Assembly: GCA_036245525.1 (NCBI GenBank)
Contig: BTPG01000005.1
Location: 214,685,964-214,749,963, forward strand
DNA from: Semisulcospira habei
Lineage: Eukaryota; Mollusca; Gastropoda; Semisulcospiridae
DNA length: 64,000 bases
Reading direction: 5' to 3'
Shown: positions 13,671-24,288 of the stretch, in pieces
Layout: every line of letters begins with the position of its first letter
Numbering within the stretch: position 1 is the stretch's first letter
Position numbers and translations under genes: made by a program
Notes under the pieces: generated by a model
Told to the model about the DNA's origin: nothing
Seen by the model: only the letters and a program-made list of their open reading frames with translations
The model's database searches: none

Positions 13671-14060
13671 TTTGAGAATGTCTATCTAATGGCGCATTGC
13701 GTTCAATATATAGCATTCAATATGGCGCCGGTGCATGGCGACTTTGTGGTTTGTGCGATTTATACGTGTCTTAAGCTAAAATTAATTGCTAGCGGTTTTA
13801 TTTTATTTTGATGGATCGTGATTTTAGCTTTGTTAGCTATTTTAGCATATTTTAACTATGCTACTGTTATGTTTCTATGTTACTTTTTAGTTATGTTACT
13901 TGTGACATGTATGATGATTTTAGGAAGTGGTGGGGGAGGGGTGGGTGGGTGGGGGGAGGGGTATGAACGACAACATCAAATCACCTTACTCTGTCGTTGA
14001 CACGTGGCAATAAAGAGAGGTTTTCGTTATCGTTGTGTTGACCTGTGCAGACTGCCCAGT
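13671..14060. other. AT-rich stretch with a G-rich run, no gene seen
   Basis: T-rich with TTAGCTATTTTAGC-like motifs at 13829-13850. G-rich GGTGGGTGGGTGG at about 13940. Confidence 0.45.
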
Positions 14061-14074
14061 TCCAGCGTGAGTCA

Positions 14075-14245
14075 GATGCGGGACAGTTTGCACTTAGTCA
14101 GTCAGATACGGGACAGTTTGCCCTTAGCCAGTACGGGACAGTTTGCCCTTAGTCAGTCAGATACGGGACAGTTTGCCCTTAGTCAGTCAGATACGGGACA
14201 GTTTGCCCTTAGTCAGTCAGATGCGGGACAGTTTGCCCCTAGCCA
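14075..14245. repeat. 30-bp tandem repeat, about 5 units plus one short unit
   Basis: The unit is AGTCAGTCAGATACGGGACA plus GTTTGCCCTT. One unit (about 14118-14148) lacks part of CAGTCAGA. Confidence 0.9.
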
Positions 14246-14370
14246 GTCCGCCTCGTGCAGTGAACCCGCCGTGTTCCTGTAGTGACTGTCCACCGTCAGC
14301 TCACCTGGAAAACCCAGATCGCTGGGTAAACACTGGCCCCGTACGGGCGGCTTCTGAGTCTGTAGCCTCT

Positions 14371-14477
14371 CAGCGAGCAAAGGTCCTCGGGCCGACATCA
14401 GCCGCAGCGGGCCCGCGCACGGCTGTGCGCGGGCCCACTGCGGCTGACGACGGCCCGAAGACCTTGTATTCACTGGG
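14371..14477. mobile_element. HP-D hairpin copy 4
   Basis: Inner arms GCCGCAGCGGGCCCGCGCAC and GTGCGCGGGCCCACTGCGGC are close to perfect complements. The outer arms are AAGGTCCTCGGGCC and GGCCCGAAGACCTT. Confidence 0.85.
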
Positions 14478-15054
14478 TAGCTCTGCCTGACACGTCAACG
14501 TCGGTGCCATAGCAATGTGCCCACCGAAGTCATGTTGGCAAAAAATCTGCACAAACATTCAGGGCCGGGGTCAGTCGATCGAACAAAAGCACCGTGTTCA
14601 CCTCTGATAGCAGGGCGGAGGATAACTTTTTCCATTGCATTGTCAGCTGTGGGAAATAGGTTGACCTTAAAACCTCAAGTGTCGTGCCTGATGAGATTGG
14701 CGCCTAGAAGGCGCGCCAAGCTCATCGGGCTCGACCTTTGTGCTTTCAAATTGATAATATTCAGCAACATGTTCTCGTGCTTTTCGAATCATTTGCTGTT
14801 GAGTCGAATCAGCCACGAAAGGCGTGTCAGTAAAGCGGTAGTCAGAGTACAGATCATTACACTGTCTGCCTCGGCAGTTTGTCCTCTCTCTAGCATTACA
14901 AAGAATTGACGGTTCGGGTTACATTTCCACAAAATGTTCTTTAAGTTTCTTTATTTCAAAGTGTGGTAGAAAAACGTCGAAACTGAAAATCCTTACGGCA
15001 CCGCTCATAAGCTTTCATTACTCAGGATCGGCAACAGATGAGCGCGTCTGTTTA
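14478..15054. other. No gene seen; one decayed HP-A core
   Basis: Only recognisable item: GATGAGATTGGCGCC / GGCGCGCCAAGCTCATC at about 14689-14727, a small HP-A-like foldback without its usual flanks. Confidence 0.45.
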
Positions 15055-16741
15055 ACCCCTCCCATTATTTATTTCTCGAGTCCTGGTTCATTCAACGACC
15101 AAAAGCTTCTACCCTTCATTACCGACATCATCAACGCATCTCTAGAAAACGGCTCCGTCCCCGATATCTTCAAGTCCGCCATCGTCCGTCCTCTCCTCAA
15201 AAAACACAACCTCGACCCAAACGAACTCAAGAACTATCGCCCAGTCTCCAATCTCTCTTTCCTGTCCAAGCTTCTTGAGAAGGTTGTTCTCAACCAGCTC
15301 AACCTCCATCTCACCGATAACAACCTCCTCAGTCCATTCCAGTCTGCCTATCGCAAACATCACAGCACTGAAACAGCCCTTCTACATATCTTAAACGAGC
15401 TGCTTCTCTCCACTGACTCTGGCAACATCTCCCTTCTTACACTACTCGATCTCTCTGCCGCCTTTGACACTATAGACCACTCTATCCTCCTCCACCGACT
15501 CCACCACTCCTTCGGCATCACTGACTCTGCTCACTCCTGGTTTCTCTCCTACCTCTCTGACAGACAGCAGTCCGTCACCATCAACGGCGTCTCTTCCAAC
15601 CCGGTAACGCTCTCATGCGGAGTTCCACAGGGGTCCGTCCTGGGCCCGGTCCTTTTCACACTCTACACCTCTCCTCTGTCCAACATCATCCAGTCTCACC
15701 GCATACACCACCACCTCTACGCTGACGACTCACAACTGCAAGACAAAGACAAACTCGACAACACTCAGTCACTACTGACTCGCACGGCTGACTGCTACAA
15801 AGACGTGAAAAACTGGATGACAGCAAACAAGCTGAAACTGAACGATGACAAAACGGAAGCCATGCTGGTAGGCACTCGCCAAAAACTCTCCCAGCTCCCT
15901 CCCTCTCTCCACCTTCAACTCGATAGCACCCCCATCTCCCTCTCTGACTCGGCCAAGAACCTCGGCGTCATCCTCGATTCCTCTCTGTCCATGACCAACT
16001 TCGTCTCCGCCACGACCCAGGCATGCTATTTCCACCTTCGCCGCATCAGTCAGATCAGAAAATACCTCACTACCGAAGCTGCCACCAAACTTGCTGTCTC
16101 TCTCATCTTATCTCGCATCGACTATTGCAACTCTCTCCTTTCCGGTCTCCCTCAATCCACCATCTTCACTCTCCAACGCGTCCAGAACAATGCTGCCCGC
16201 CTCGTCCTCAGAAAGAAAAAATCCGACCACATCACACCCCTGCTCAAACTCCTTCACTGGCTCCCCATCCCCCAACGCATCCAATACAAAGTTCTGTCTC
16301 TCTGCTACAAATCCCTGAACAACTGCGCTCCTGCCTATCTCTCCAACTTACTTCACCCCTACACACCTTCCCGCTCCCTCCGCTCTGCCTCCGACCCTCT
16401 CCGCCTCCACATCCCTCGCACCAAACTTAACACTTTCGGTCCCCGCTCCTTCTCCGTCTACGGTCCATCCATCTGGAACACTCTCCCACTCTCTCTCCGT
16501 CAGAAACACTCTCTCTCCTCCTTCCAGTCCGCCCTCAAAACTCACCTCTTTCAACAGTTTTAGCACTATATCACCGCACTCCCCACCCCAAGCTGACCGT
16601 CGTAATGTATTTCACTGTTTGTGGTACGTGAGTCATTGTCTAAAGCGTGCGCATGCGTGCACGAGTTGTGAGTGTGCGCTTAGAGTTATAATTATTATAA
16701 GATAAGCGCATTATAAATACCGTAATTATTATTATTATTTT
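15055..16741 (+). mobile_element. L2-like (CR1/L2 group) LINE, 5-prime truncated, RT frame open
   Basis: The reading frame is open from about 15073 to the stop after 16560, roughly 496 codons, with no nonsense codon or frameshift found by reading it through. Landmarks: [59 protein letters not shown] (motif A), [24 protein letters not shown] (catalytic motif C), [21 protein letters not shown], and the C-terminal block [56 protein letters not shown]. The endonuclease half is missing. The tail ends AAGCGCATTATAAATACCGT plus (ATT)n. The open frame suggests recent insertion. A fragment of the same family lies at 9803-10779. Confidence 0.92.
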
Positions 16742-16744
16742 AAA

Positions 16745-17475
16745 AGCCAGCACCGTTCCACAAACTTGGACACACATTGCAAGCCAACACGGCCGGTCCC
16801 ACAAACTTGGACACACATTGCAAGCCAACACGGCCGGTCCCACAAACTTGGACACACATTGCAAGCCAACACGGCCGGTCCCACAAACTTGGTCACACAT
16901 TGCAAGCCAACACGGCCGGTCCCACAAACTTGGACACACATTGCAAGCCAACACGGCCGGTCCCACAAACTTGGACACACATTGCAAGCCAACACGGCCG
17001 GTCCCACAAACTTGGTCACACATTGCAAGCCAACACGGCCGGTCCCGCAAACTTGGACACACATTGCAAGCCAACACGGCCGGTCCCACAAACTTGGTCA
17101 CACATTGCAAGCCAACACGGCCGGTCCCACAAACTTGGACACACATTGCAAGCCAACACGGCCGGTCCCACAAACTTGGTCACACATTGCAAGCCAACAC
17201 GGCCGGTCCCACAAACTTGGTCACACATTGCAAGCCAACACGGCCGGTCCCACAAACTTGGTCACACATTGCAAGCCAACACGGCCGGTCCCACAAACTT
17301 GGACACACATTGCAAGCCAACACGGCCGGTCCCACAAACTTGGTCACACATTGCAAGCCAACACGGCCGGTCCCACAAACTTGGACACACATTGCAAGCC
17401 AACACGGCCGGTCCCACAAACTTGGTCACACATTGCAAGCCAACACGGCCGGTCCCACAAACTTGGTCACAGATT
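16745..17475. repeat. 41-bp satellite, about 17.7 units
   Basis: The unit is GCAAGCCAACACGGCCGGTC plus CCACAAACTTGGACACACATT, with an A/T variant (GGACACA or GGTCACA) in irregular order. It starts at the LINE (ATT)n tail and ends within about 10 bp of an HP-B hairpin. Long open frames in all six registers are artefacts. Confidence 0.95.
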
Positions 17476-17482
17476 GGTCTCA

Positions 17483-17592
17483 GCAAGAGACATAGATCCT
17501 CATGAGCCCCCGCAGTCGCGGGGGCTCATGAGGATCTATGTCTCTTGCAGTTGGATCGTGTTCACCTTTTCCTCGGCAGTCAAGGGGGTTAA
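17483..17592. mobile_element. HP-B element copy 2 (left flank lost to the satellite)
   Basis: Hairpin 17483-17549 with perfect arms around CCCCCGCAGTCGCGGGGG. Right flank CTCGGCAGTCAAGGGGGTTAA ends at 17592. The left flank is replaced by the 41-bp array. Confidence 0.85.
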
Positions 17593-18016
17593 CCCACGAG
17601 AACACAAACCCGGTCATCAGGGTGGGCTTCCGCAATCATAAGACACACCTGAGCCGCCCAGGTCCCTTTGCTCCACTCGTTGAAGAGGTCACACCAGGTC
17701 AGGAAATATCCCAAACTAACACTCGCTGCTATCTACCCATGGCTGATCCACCCCTCAACGGCTGACAGTAAAACCTGCATGACAGCGGAAACGACCTTTT
17801 GCGGTTTGGGATAAACCGAGAGGCCGTGGCCCATTGATCAGGTCCATTAGCCGGTGAAACGCCAGACGGTAAGGCACATGGGCGGAGAGGCCGGGACAAT
17901 GGAGAGGCAAAAAGGGCGGCCATTAGGTAGAGCTGTGTTGGACAGGGGAAACACTACACCCTTCATCCCCGCTTCAGCTCTCAGCACAGGTCCAGGGAAC
18001 ACGGCTGCGTGAGAAA
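17593..18016. other. No feature recognised
   Basis: Unique-looking sequence with no open frame bearing known motifs. Confidence 0.4.
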
Positions 18017-18065
18017 GAGCACCTTGCTAAGTGTCATGCGCAGGATCTAAGCTCACTCATGCAAA
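18017..18065. mobile_element. HP-C half element
   Basis: GAGCACCTTGCTAAGTG to GATCTAAGCTCACTCATGCA: right arm only. Confidence 0.55.
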
Positions 18066-18151
18066 TTTCCCCAGGAGTTGTGTTTTAAAAAACATTCTGC
18101 TGACCGCGTTTCTTCTGTGTTGGAAATACTGTGTAAGTATTGGTATCGACT

Positions 18152-18347
18152 TGTCATGGAACCCCCAGGGAAAGAGAAAAAGAGGCAGGCCGAGAAACTC
18201 ATGGCGTCGAGACCTCCAAGCAGACATCAAGAAACTAGGAACCACCTGGAGTAAAATCGAAGGAGAAGCACAGGACAGGAGTCACTGGAGGTCTCTCGTC
18301 GACGGCCTATACCCGGGTAGGGGTGACATGCGTAAGTAAGTAAGTAA
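18152..18347 (+). mobile_element. RTE-type LINE 3-prime fragment with (TAAG)n tail
   Basis: Flanked by GTATTGGTATCGACT (18137-18151) and GTATTGGTATCAACT (18348-18362), a 15-bp duplication with one mismatch. It encodes WNPQGKRKRGRPRNSWRRDL and then WSKIEGEAQDRSHWRSLVDG, the typical C-terminus of a BovB/RTE-like LINE protein, followed by a stop and GTAAGTAAGTAAGTAAG. Only the last 62 or so codons were inserted. Confidence 0.82.
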
Positions 18348-18362
18348 GTATTGGTATCAACT

Positions 18363-18670
18363 ATTTCCCACAGACGATCCGCTGTTAGAGAACGATTTTG
18401 GGTAGGATTCCCGGACCTGTGCACTCAGGTGGTACATGGACATATCAGTGGGAAAATACAGCAGAAAAACTGCCCCCGCCCCCACCTCTCCTCCCACTCC
18501 TTCCAACCCGTTCATTTTTTGCGTACTGTGTCCTTCCAAGCCAATTCAGCAAACGAAATATGTCTGCAAGGTACACAGATCCTTGGATGCGTGTTTCGCG
18601 AAGATCTGTCTTCTATTGGAAACGTTTACATTTATGTATCTGGGTCCACATGCGTGAGTAAGACTCCGCT
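18363..18670. other. No feature recognised
   Basis: Three overlapping short open frames without known motifs. Confidence 0.4.
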
Positions 18671-18730
18671 GCAGTGGAGCACCTTGCTTAGTGGCTGGCG
18701 TAGAATTAAGTTGACTCATGCAACTGACCC
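18671..18730. mobile_element. HP-C half element
   Basis: GTGGAGCACCTTGCTTAGTG to AGTTGACTCATGCAACT: right arm only. Confidence 0.55.
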
Positions 18731-18919
18731 CTTGGGTTTAGTCTTCGATAGTTGAGCTCCAGTTTTCCAATCCTGCATTGGCTCCGTCTTGCGTGCATCA
18801 CTCATAGCAAACGTCCGCCACACAAGTCTCTCGTACCGTCTACTTCACATGATGGTTCACACAGCTGCTGATTTCTTGTTAATTCTATCTGTCTGGAGAC
18901 GAGCCGATAAAGACGGAGG

Positions 18920-19009
18920 CCAACTGCATGAGTGAGCTTAGTCATGCGCCAGCCACTAAGCTGAAGCGGGGCACCTTGCTTAGTGGCTTGTGCAGGACTA
19001 AGCTCACTC
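18920..19009. mobile_element. HP-C hairpin copy
   Basis: Arms GTGAGCTTAGTCATGCGCCA and its near-complement TTGTGCAGGACTAAGCTCAC. The centre has decayed (CTGAAGCGGGGC). The right end runs straight into a (TATC)n tract belonging to a LINE fragment. Confidence 0.75.
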
Positions 19010-19085
19010 TATCTATCTATCTATCCCGTAGTCTTGCCGACCGTTGGGGCACCACTGATGACGTGGCAATCAGCTCCCTCCATCC
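19010..19085 (-). mobile_element. Very short RTE LINE 3-prime fragment
   Basis: (TATC)n then CCCGTAGTCTTGCCGACCGT, GATGACGTGGCAATCAGCTC and CCTCCAT, matching the 3-prime end of the minus-strand RTE copy at 34466-34520. Confidence 0.75.
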
Positions 19086-19710
19086 CACTGTAGCCTTAAT
19101 AGAAATTAGAACTTGTATTGCCCCTCTGCACGCTAACCGCTCTTCTGTTTGGGAGACAGGCTTGGCCACATCATGAGAACTGTCCCGGGGTCGTAAAGTA
19201 CAAGGCTGTGCCTTTTATAGCGCACTCCCCGAGACCTAAGTTCTGTCTCCAATCGTCAAGAAGACAACAGTAGTTAAAATCCAGAGTTACTATACAACAC
19301 TCCGCCCTTTTATGGCAAGTGTTACTGCAGATATCTGGACGAAAAAGGTTAGACAAGACTTCATGTCTTTTGCTACCGCGAATTGGAAATGTACACCACG
19401 CATGTCATATGCTCCACTTGAAATATTAACTTATCTAAGTCAGCACTTATGCTCCAAAAACGCATACAGCGCACTGAACGCTAGACGCTCCCTTGTTCTA
19501 TACTTGGCATCGAAAAATACGCCCCAGTAAATGGACAGAAATCAGAAAAGCTTTTACAGACCCAAGGACCCGTGTACCTTCTGCTGTCACATCCCTGTGG
19601 ACCGGACACGCGGCCATACTGTTCCATAACAAGCTGCATATGTCTACCATATTCACATCCATAGACACAGTCAGTTTTCACTCGTCTACTCAGCACTACT
19701 AGTCGTGGGC
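19086..19710. other. No firm gene; weak recombinase-like frame
   Basis: An open frame at 19312-19527 (plus) contains TYLSQHLCSKNAYSALNARR, which faintly resembles the N-terminal region of tyrosine recombinases. It has no catalytic region. Confidence 0.2.
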
Positions 19711-19815
19711 GATGGATGGACCGTGAAACCTAAAGGGTAGTGCTGATCAGCTTGGCGCCTTGACAGGCGCCAAGCTGATCAGCTGTACCCTTTAGATAGC
19801 TGGGTCCATCCATTC
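19711..19815. mobile_element. HP-A element copy with altered arms
   Basis: Arms are GCTGATCAGCTTGGCGCC / GGCGCCAAGCTGATCAGC in place of the usual CAGAATAGC, changed identically on both sides. Outer flanks GATGGATGGACC and GGGTCCATCCATTC are also inverted. Confidence 0.8.
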
Positions 19816-20262
19816 ATCTCACACTGCTGGCGCTGGCGGTGAAAGAGGAAGCAAATCAGTGCGAGCGCTCAGCTCTAAAAACCTTTCACGGCTAAAGGAA
19901 GGCCAGCTGAAAAGTGGCAAGTTGGAAACGAAGTCCAGGCGGCCGTCAGGGAGTTTTTGTTTGTGTGACCTTTTCCCCAAACTTGCCCGAGAAATGTTCA
20001 CTTAGAGCAGGGCAGGTCCGCTGGCATTTCCACCTCATCATCCAGCCCCTTGGGCTAAGTGACCTTTCTCTCAAGACTGACAGTTTGTGAGAATTCCTAT
20101 TGACAATGTCTACAGCTCTCATCCAAAAACAAATACGGCCGTTCTTTCATCCATTTGTTTGTTCGATGACTCTCTTTTCGGATGAATGAATAAGTGAAGG
20201 AGTGAGTGAAATGACATGAATGAATGAATGAAAGAATGAATGAATGAATAAATGAATGAATT
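19816..20262. other. No gene seen; ends in imperfect (GAAT)n
   Basis: 20170-20262 is a run of GAATGAATGAA variants. The rest is unassigned. Confidence 0.45.
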
Positions 20263-20299
20263 TTGTTTAAGACTCTTCACATCTTGTTTATTTTAGACC

Positions 20300-20515
20300 C
20301 TCTCCCCCCCCACCCCCCACCCCCCAAAAAAACAAGAACAAAAAACAAAACAAAAACAACAACAACAACAACAAAAACCACACAGACGCACACACACACA
20401 CAAACACACAAACAAACAAACACACACACAAACAAACAAACAAAATCAACAACAAAAACGACAAGAACAGCAACAAGAACAACGACAACAAACTGTCAAA
20501 CAAACAAACTTGAAA
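20300..20515. repeat. A/C-rich cryptic simple repeat
   Basis: CCCCCCAC tract then irregular CAA, CAAA, CACA repeats. Confidence 0.85.
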
Positions 20516-20691
20516 CTTAATAATCTTAACTATGCATGCATTAGAGAAGTTTACCTATAGTCTTTGTTTCCGCGGCCAAAATGAAAGTGGTTGCAATACT
20601 ACAATCGTAATGGCTCATTGCGTGGATCGTTTCATTTTTACCGCTCCGAAGACAAGACTGTTTAGTTCGAATCCAGACATGTCAGATGTTG

Positions 20692-20796
20692 TTAGTCTGT
20701 GGTTGCCGCTAGTGGTTTTAGTCGCGGTGATTCCTGCAGGATGTAGGATGTAGGAATCATCGCGAATAAACCCGCCACCGGCACCCAAAGGATTAA
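20692..20796. mobile_element. HP-E element copy
   Basis: TTAGTCTGTGGTTGCCGC to CCGGCACCCAAAGGATTAA. The centre is GATTCCTGCAGGATGTAGGA, with GATGTAGGATGTAGG showing a nascent 7-bp repeat. Confidence 0.7.
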
Positions 20797-21083
20797 ATTT
20801 TCCGAAACATATCTCTACGTCTTTGACATTTTTTTTTTTTTAACAAGGTACTGTGCTTGTGTCCAAGAAAACACTGTTGGTGCTTGGGCAGACAAGGTTT
20901 GGCGGCTTCACGGCTTTGTGACTTTCTTGGTCTGATGACCACAGAACGACCGCTCTCCGGGTGTCTGATCGGCAGGTGTCAATTATGTTCCCCTCCGGTG
21001 GTGGAAGCTGAGAGGTCCCTGTGAATCCAGACAGACCAGCACTGCCGTCCTCGGCTCACACCTCCACATCGTCTGCTTGGTCT
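20797..21083. other. No feature recognised
   Basis: T12 tract near 20830; otherwise unassigned. Confidence 0.35.
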
Positions 21084-21149
21084 GCAAGAGGCATAGATTC
21101 TCATGCGCCCCTGCATTTGCAGGGGCTCATGAGAATCTATACCTCTTGC
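21084..21149. mobile_element. HP-B hairpin
   Basis: GCAAGAGGCATAGATTCTCA and complement around CCCCTGCATTTGCAGGGG. One GCGCCC/GGGCTC mismatch. Confidence 0.85.
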
Positions 21150-21433
21150 TGGTTGAAGTAACGCCCGTTTACATCCTCTGAGAAAGGAAGCCGTCGGAGT
21201 CTGTTTGTGTCCACGATGGCTCTCACAGTCGATTAGTTGAGGAAGGCTCATGTTTCACCGCCGGTTCTCTCAGTCCGGGCGGGTGGCTGTGTAGAAAATC
21301 GGTGATTTAAGACTTCCTACACCCTGTGTACCACCCGAGCTCAGCAGCGCTCTGTCACAACACTGGTACCCAGGACTCATAAACGCCCCATATGAGGTAC
21401 AGGCGGCCTCAGCTAAGTCTGCGCAAGATTTGG

Positions 21434-21553
21434 ATTGACCATGATAGTTCAACTCAAGGGGTGGGTGGGGGGGTGGTGGTGGTGGGGAGGATAGCTTGGC
21501 GCCTACAGGCGCCAAGCTATTCTGGCCCCACCCTAGAACTATCATTGTCGATC
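21434..21553. mobile_element. HP-A element with G-rich expansion in the left arm
   Basis: GACCATGATAGTTCAACTC then a GTGGTGGTGG run (about 21459-21489), then AGCTTGGCGCC and the complete right arm. The left arm no longer pairs over about 40 bp. Confidence 0.75.
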
Positions 21554-21867
21554 TAGTGTCTCCCTAACTGATAGATATTCTTTAGACGACAACTCCTAAA
21601 CGGAAAAGTAGGAACTTGGACCTGAAGACGCCATGTGTTGTCTGTCCGGCGCTGAATGGAAGAAAAAAAGTGCGCCCATCACACTCGGCAAGAAAGCTGC
21701 TGGAGAAACCACTGTGTGACACGGTAAAAGTTAACACAAGACCGGTCGGAAATGTAGCTTACCTCAGTACTGGGATAAGTTGCAAGTTGTAGACTCGTTT
21801 ATATGCATACCTGTTTTGAATAAATTGTGTTGCAACTATCACTTCAACTTTATTGTTTGTTCCTTCC
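21554..21867. other. No gene seen
   Basis: AATAAATTGTGTTGCAACT at about 21821 faintly matches the 3-prime part of the HP-J family. Confidence 0.35.
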
Positions 21868-22051
21868 TTATCCCATTCAGCACTGACGCACTACAGCAGG
21901 TGATGGATCATGACAATTCAAGGCGCCAAGCTAATCTGGCACTGCCCTTGAATTATCATGGTCGATCCATCTCCTGCAACTGGTGCATAGTCATTACTGA
22001 GAGGACGCCTCCAAAATGTGGGAAATACGGCCGTCGCACTGGATGGGTTAT
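21868..22051. mobile_element. HP-A half element
   Basis: TTATCCCATTCAGC to GGATGGGTTAT with only the right arm of the hairpin (GGCGCCAAGCTAATCTGGCA). The left arm stops at AATTCAAGG, as if the palindrome had been deleted across its centre. Confidence 0.75.
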
Positions 22052-22279
22052 ATTAGTCTCACGTGTTGAAATAGCAGTCAGCTGTAGCAGCAGCAGCACT
22101 GCAGCAACATCTGCTGCTACTGTTGTTGTATGCTGTTGTTTAGTAGTAGTAGTAGTTGTAGCAGCGGTAGTGTAGAAACTGAATAATTCATGAAGCCTGC
22201 CATTGAACAGGAAATCTCACTGCCACTTTGCCTGCGTGATAGTACCAGCGATTTGTTCAGAAGGTGAAAAGAACTGAAG
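22052..22279. other. No gene seen; CAG/GTA triplet-rich
   Basis: CAGCAGCAGCAC and GTAGTAGTAGTAGT at 22085-22165. Confidence 0.45.
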
Positions 22280-22699
22280 GTGTTTGGGGGCATGACCTGT
22301 ACACTTCAAGAGGGGACGACAATAGCGGCCAGCGTCCGAGGGACGTTTCCCGATTGTGTACTTTTCCGTGACCCCATTTCTGATGACGTAGTACGCTGGA
22401 GGGCAAAGCGGTGTGGAGACTCTACACGAATGTTCAACAGAGTGGGGGCTGTAGCAAAAACAATGTCCAAACCTGGAGTTAAACCGTCTGAAAAGTATAT
22501 AGATACTCTAGATTCAGTATCTAGAAACCGTTATGAGATGAAATTGCGAGCAGTTGGTGGGTTAGATCCCTACGAAAACTGTCAGTGGAGTGACGATGTC
22601 GGACTTCTACCTCCGGTTGCTCAAGACGACATTTCAGAATATTTGGTTCATCGCACCAGCTACTACACAAGAAAAGCCTTCAAAGCTACACTACACTAA
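22280..22699 (+). pseudogene. Fragment of a transposon-associated protein (SWIM/YqaJ-type context)
   Basis: Open frame of 139 codons. Its second half (NRYEMKLRAVGGLDPYENCQ, then LLPPVAQDDISEYLVHRTSY and YTRKAFKA) resembles a block with GGLDPY, LPPV and YLV...YT...KAYKSLEAYNQF that recurs in molluscan and cnidarian proteins carrying SWIM zinc fingers or YqaJ-like nucleases. Here the block stops right after KAFKATLH at a TAA, where relatives continue, so it looks truncated or a lone exon. The assignment is by recall of the motif and is moderate at best. Confidence 0.4.
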
Positions 22700-23087
22700 C
22701 TACACTACAATATTGACTTGCATGATAAACAAAACCAGCACTCCAGTCTTTCCTGTGATTCTGGAAGAAGGGTATCATACAGTATCCCTCCACAGGTGTT
22801 TTGTGTTTATGTTTTTTTTCTTCAAGTACACATGAAGTTGGAAAAAAATAAAAATATAGTCTCAGTCTTTGCATCAAGAAGCCTAATCTCACATTCTATG
22901 AAATGTGAGAACAGAACAAAGCCATCTAAATGCCCTCCAACACTCCAATCTGCTAAAAAAAAAAAAAAGGCAGATTTCACTACTGCCAGGTTGTCAGTGA
23001 AAGTGGGCAGCTGCAACTTCGCAATGGCCTAGGAAGACCAATAACAAAATGCATGTGAACCATTGAACAATTTTTGAAAATGCTTAC
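22700..23087. other. No feature recognised between two opposed fragments
   Basis: AT-rich, with an A13 tract near 22956. It would be intron for the minus-strand THAP exon if that gene is spliced. Confidence 0.35.
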
Positions 23088-23304
23088 CTTTCACAAAGTG
23101 GCGTGAACACACACGGGTCCATGGTTTCACTGTTTTGTTCGTGATCTTCTTTCGGGCGATTGATTTGGGCGATCCAAAGCCTTCTCCTCTTGGCTGTCAA
23201 CTCGCGTATTTTGGAGCCCTTATTGAATATAACTGTCGGAATTCTGGTAAGAGATCCCAAGTACTTCGTTTCGAACAATGCTTGACACAGCAATCGTTCG
23301 TCAT
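23088..23304 (-). pseudogene. THAP zinc-finger first exon, frameshifted
   Basis: From ATG (23304-23302) the minus strand reads MTNDCCVKHCSKR. After a shift it reads LTRIPTVIFNKGSKIRELTA and KRRRLWIAQINR, and after a second shift KPWTRVCSRHFVKG. These are the pieces of a THAP domain in order: the first Cys pair, the IPxVI and RRxLWxAxI core, an invariant Trp, and the CxxH pair. The exon ends at a consensus splice donor, AAG|GTAAGC at 23088/23087. THAP domains bind DNA and occur in P-element-type transposases and in host regulators. Two frameshifts in one exon make it a pseudogene unless the assembly has errors. Confidence 0.65.
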
Positions 23305-23635
23305 GGTGAGAAAAATGCGAATAAATAGGCTTACGTGACACGCTTTCAACCTTGCTAGAGTGGTGGAAATTGCATCACCCGCCAGCTTGCCCTCCAGGGG
23401 CGGCAACGCACAAAGTGATGACGTAGATCGGGATAGGTCGATTTATGTTGGCCATTGTAGTTTTGTCTGGCCGGTACACGGCGGGACCCCTTTGTTACGT
23501 CTGTCGGCGCGGATACGTCACACACCCTAGAAAGGACAAAATTAGGCCGGTAGAGGATTTGACCGTCCTCAGTGTTCAGTTTCGGAGTCTTGTCCACTCA
23601 GTTTCAGACGGGAAGCTTTGTCCCGTTTGACCCAT
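23305..23635. other. Upstream of the THAP exon, no motif recognised
   Basis: No TATA box or other promoter element could be called with confidence. Confidence 0.3.
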
Positions 23636-23832
23636 TTAACCCAAGGACCGCTTTTCCCAGTCACCTAATGCCGGATTTATACCAGTTGCAGGGGATGGAT
23701 CGACCATGATAATTCAAGGGTAGTGCCAGATTAGCTTGGCGCCGTCAGGCGCCAAGCTAATCTGGCACTACCCTTGCATTATCACGGCTAATGCAACTCC
23801 TGCTGTAGTGTGTCTGGGCTGAATGGGTTTAA
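23636..23832. mobile_element. HP-A element copy
   Basis: TTAACCC at 23636, GGGTTTAA at 23832. The core arms ATTCAAGGGTAGTGCCAGAT / ATCTGGCACTACCCTTGCAT are nearly perfect around GGCGCCGTCAGGCGCC. Confidence 0.88.
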
Positions 23833-24288
23833 ACAAGTGTAGGGTCTTGATTGTTATATTTCCTCATCGGCCTACGTGAAAAAAAGCACGCTGGTTCACA
23901 CAGCGACCCGGACCACAAAATGTGTGCCAACGCAAATGAATGCGTACAATTAATAGACGTTAGATGTAAAAGTTAGGTTCGGTGACTCATTTATTCATTA
24001 AAACGCAAAGGCGCCGCGGTGTAGGCTTGCCGTCACGCATGCGCGAGGCATTTCAGTCGTTTGACACTCAGAGGCCACCCGCCCACCCACACTTGATATG
24101 CGTGTACATTTGAGATAACATTGCGACAGCATTTCTTAACGGAAGTGGGCCAGATATGAAGACTACGGATTGCTAAGCCACTCAGTCTTTTTCAAGGAGA
24201 GGTGCTAGTCAGTCACAACTGCAAGGTGAATAAATTAAAATTTGAAAATCTCAGATTGTGGACGCAGGCTTTGTGGTTGAAGTCATTG
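23833..24288. other. No feature recognised
   Basis: Unique-looking sequence of about 455 bp without coding motifs. Confidence 0.4.

Noticed and set aside
16745..17475. Regular 41-bp repeats considered as a CRISPR array
   Set aside because: The units are directly adjacent and nearly identical, with no variable spacers and no cas genes, in a eukaryotic context.
17483..17549. HP-B hairpins as microRNA genes or terminators
   Set aside because: Twenty-two copies with TTAA-bounded flanks in the complete ones fit a mobile element better. No evidence of transcription can be read from the sequence.
19312..19527. Tyrosine recombinase fragment (TYLSQHLCSKNAYSALNARR)
   Set aside because: Only a weak resemblance to the N-terminal region; no R-H-R-Y catalytic residues seen downstream. 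Kept only as a note.
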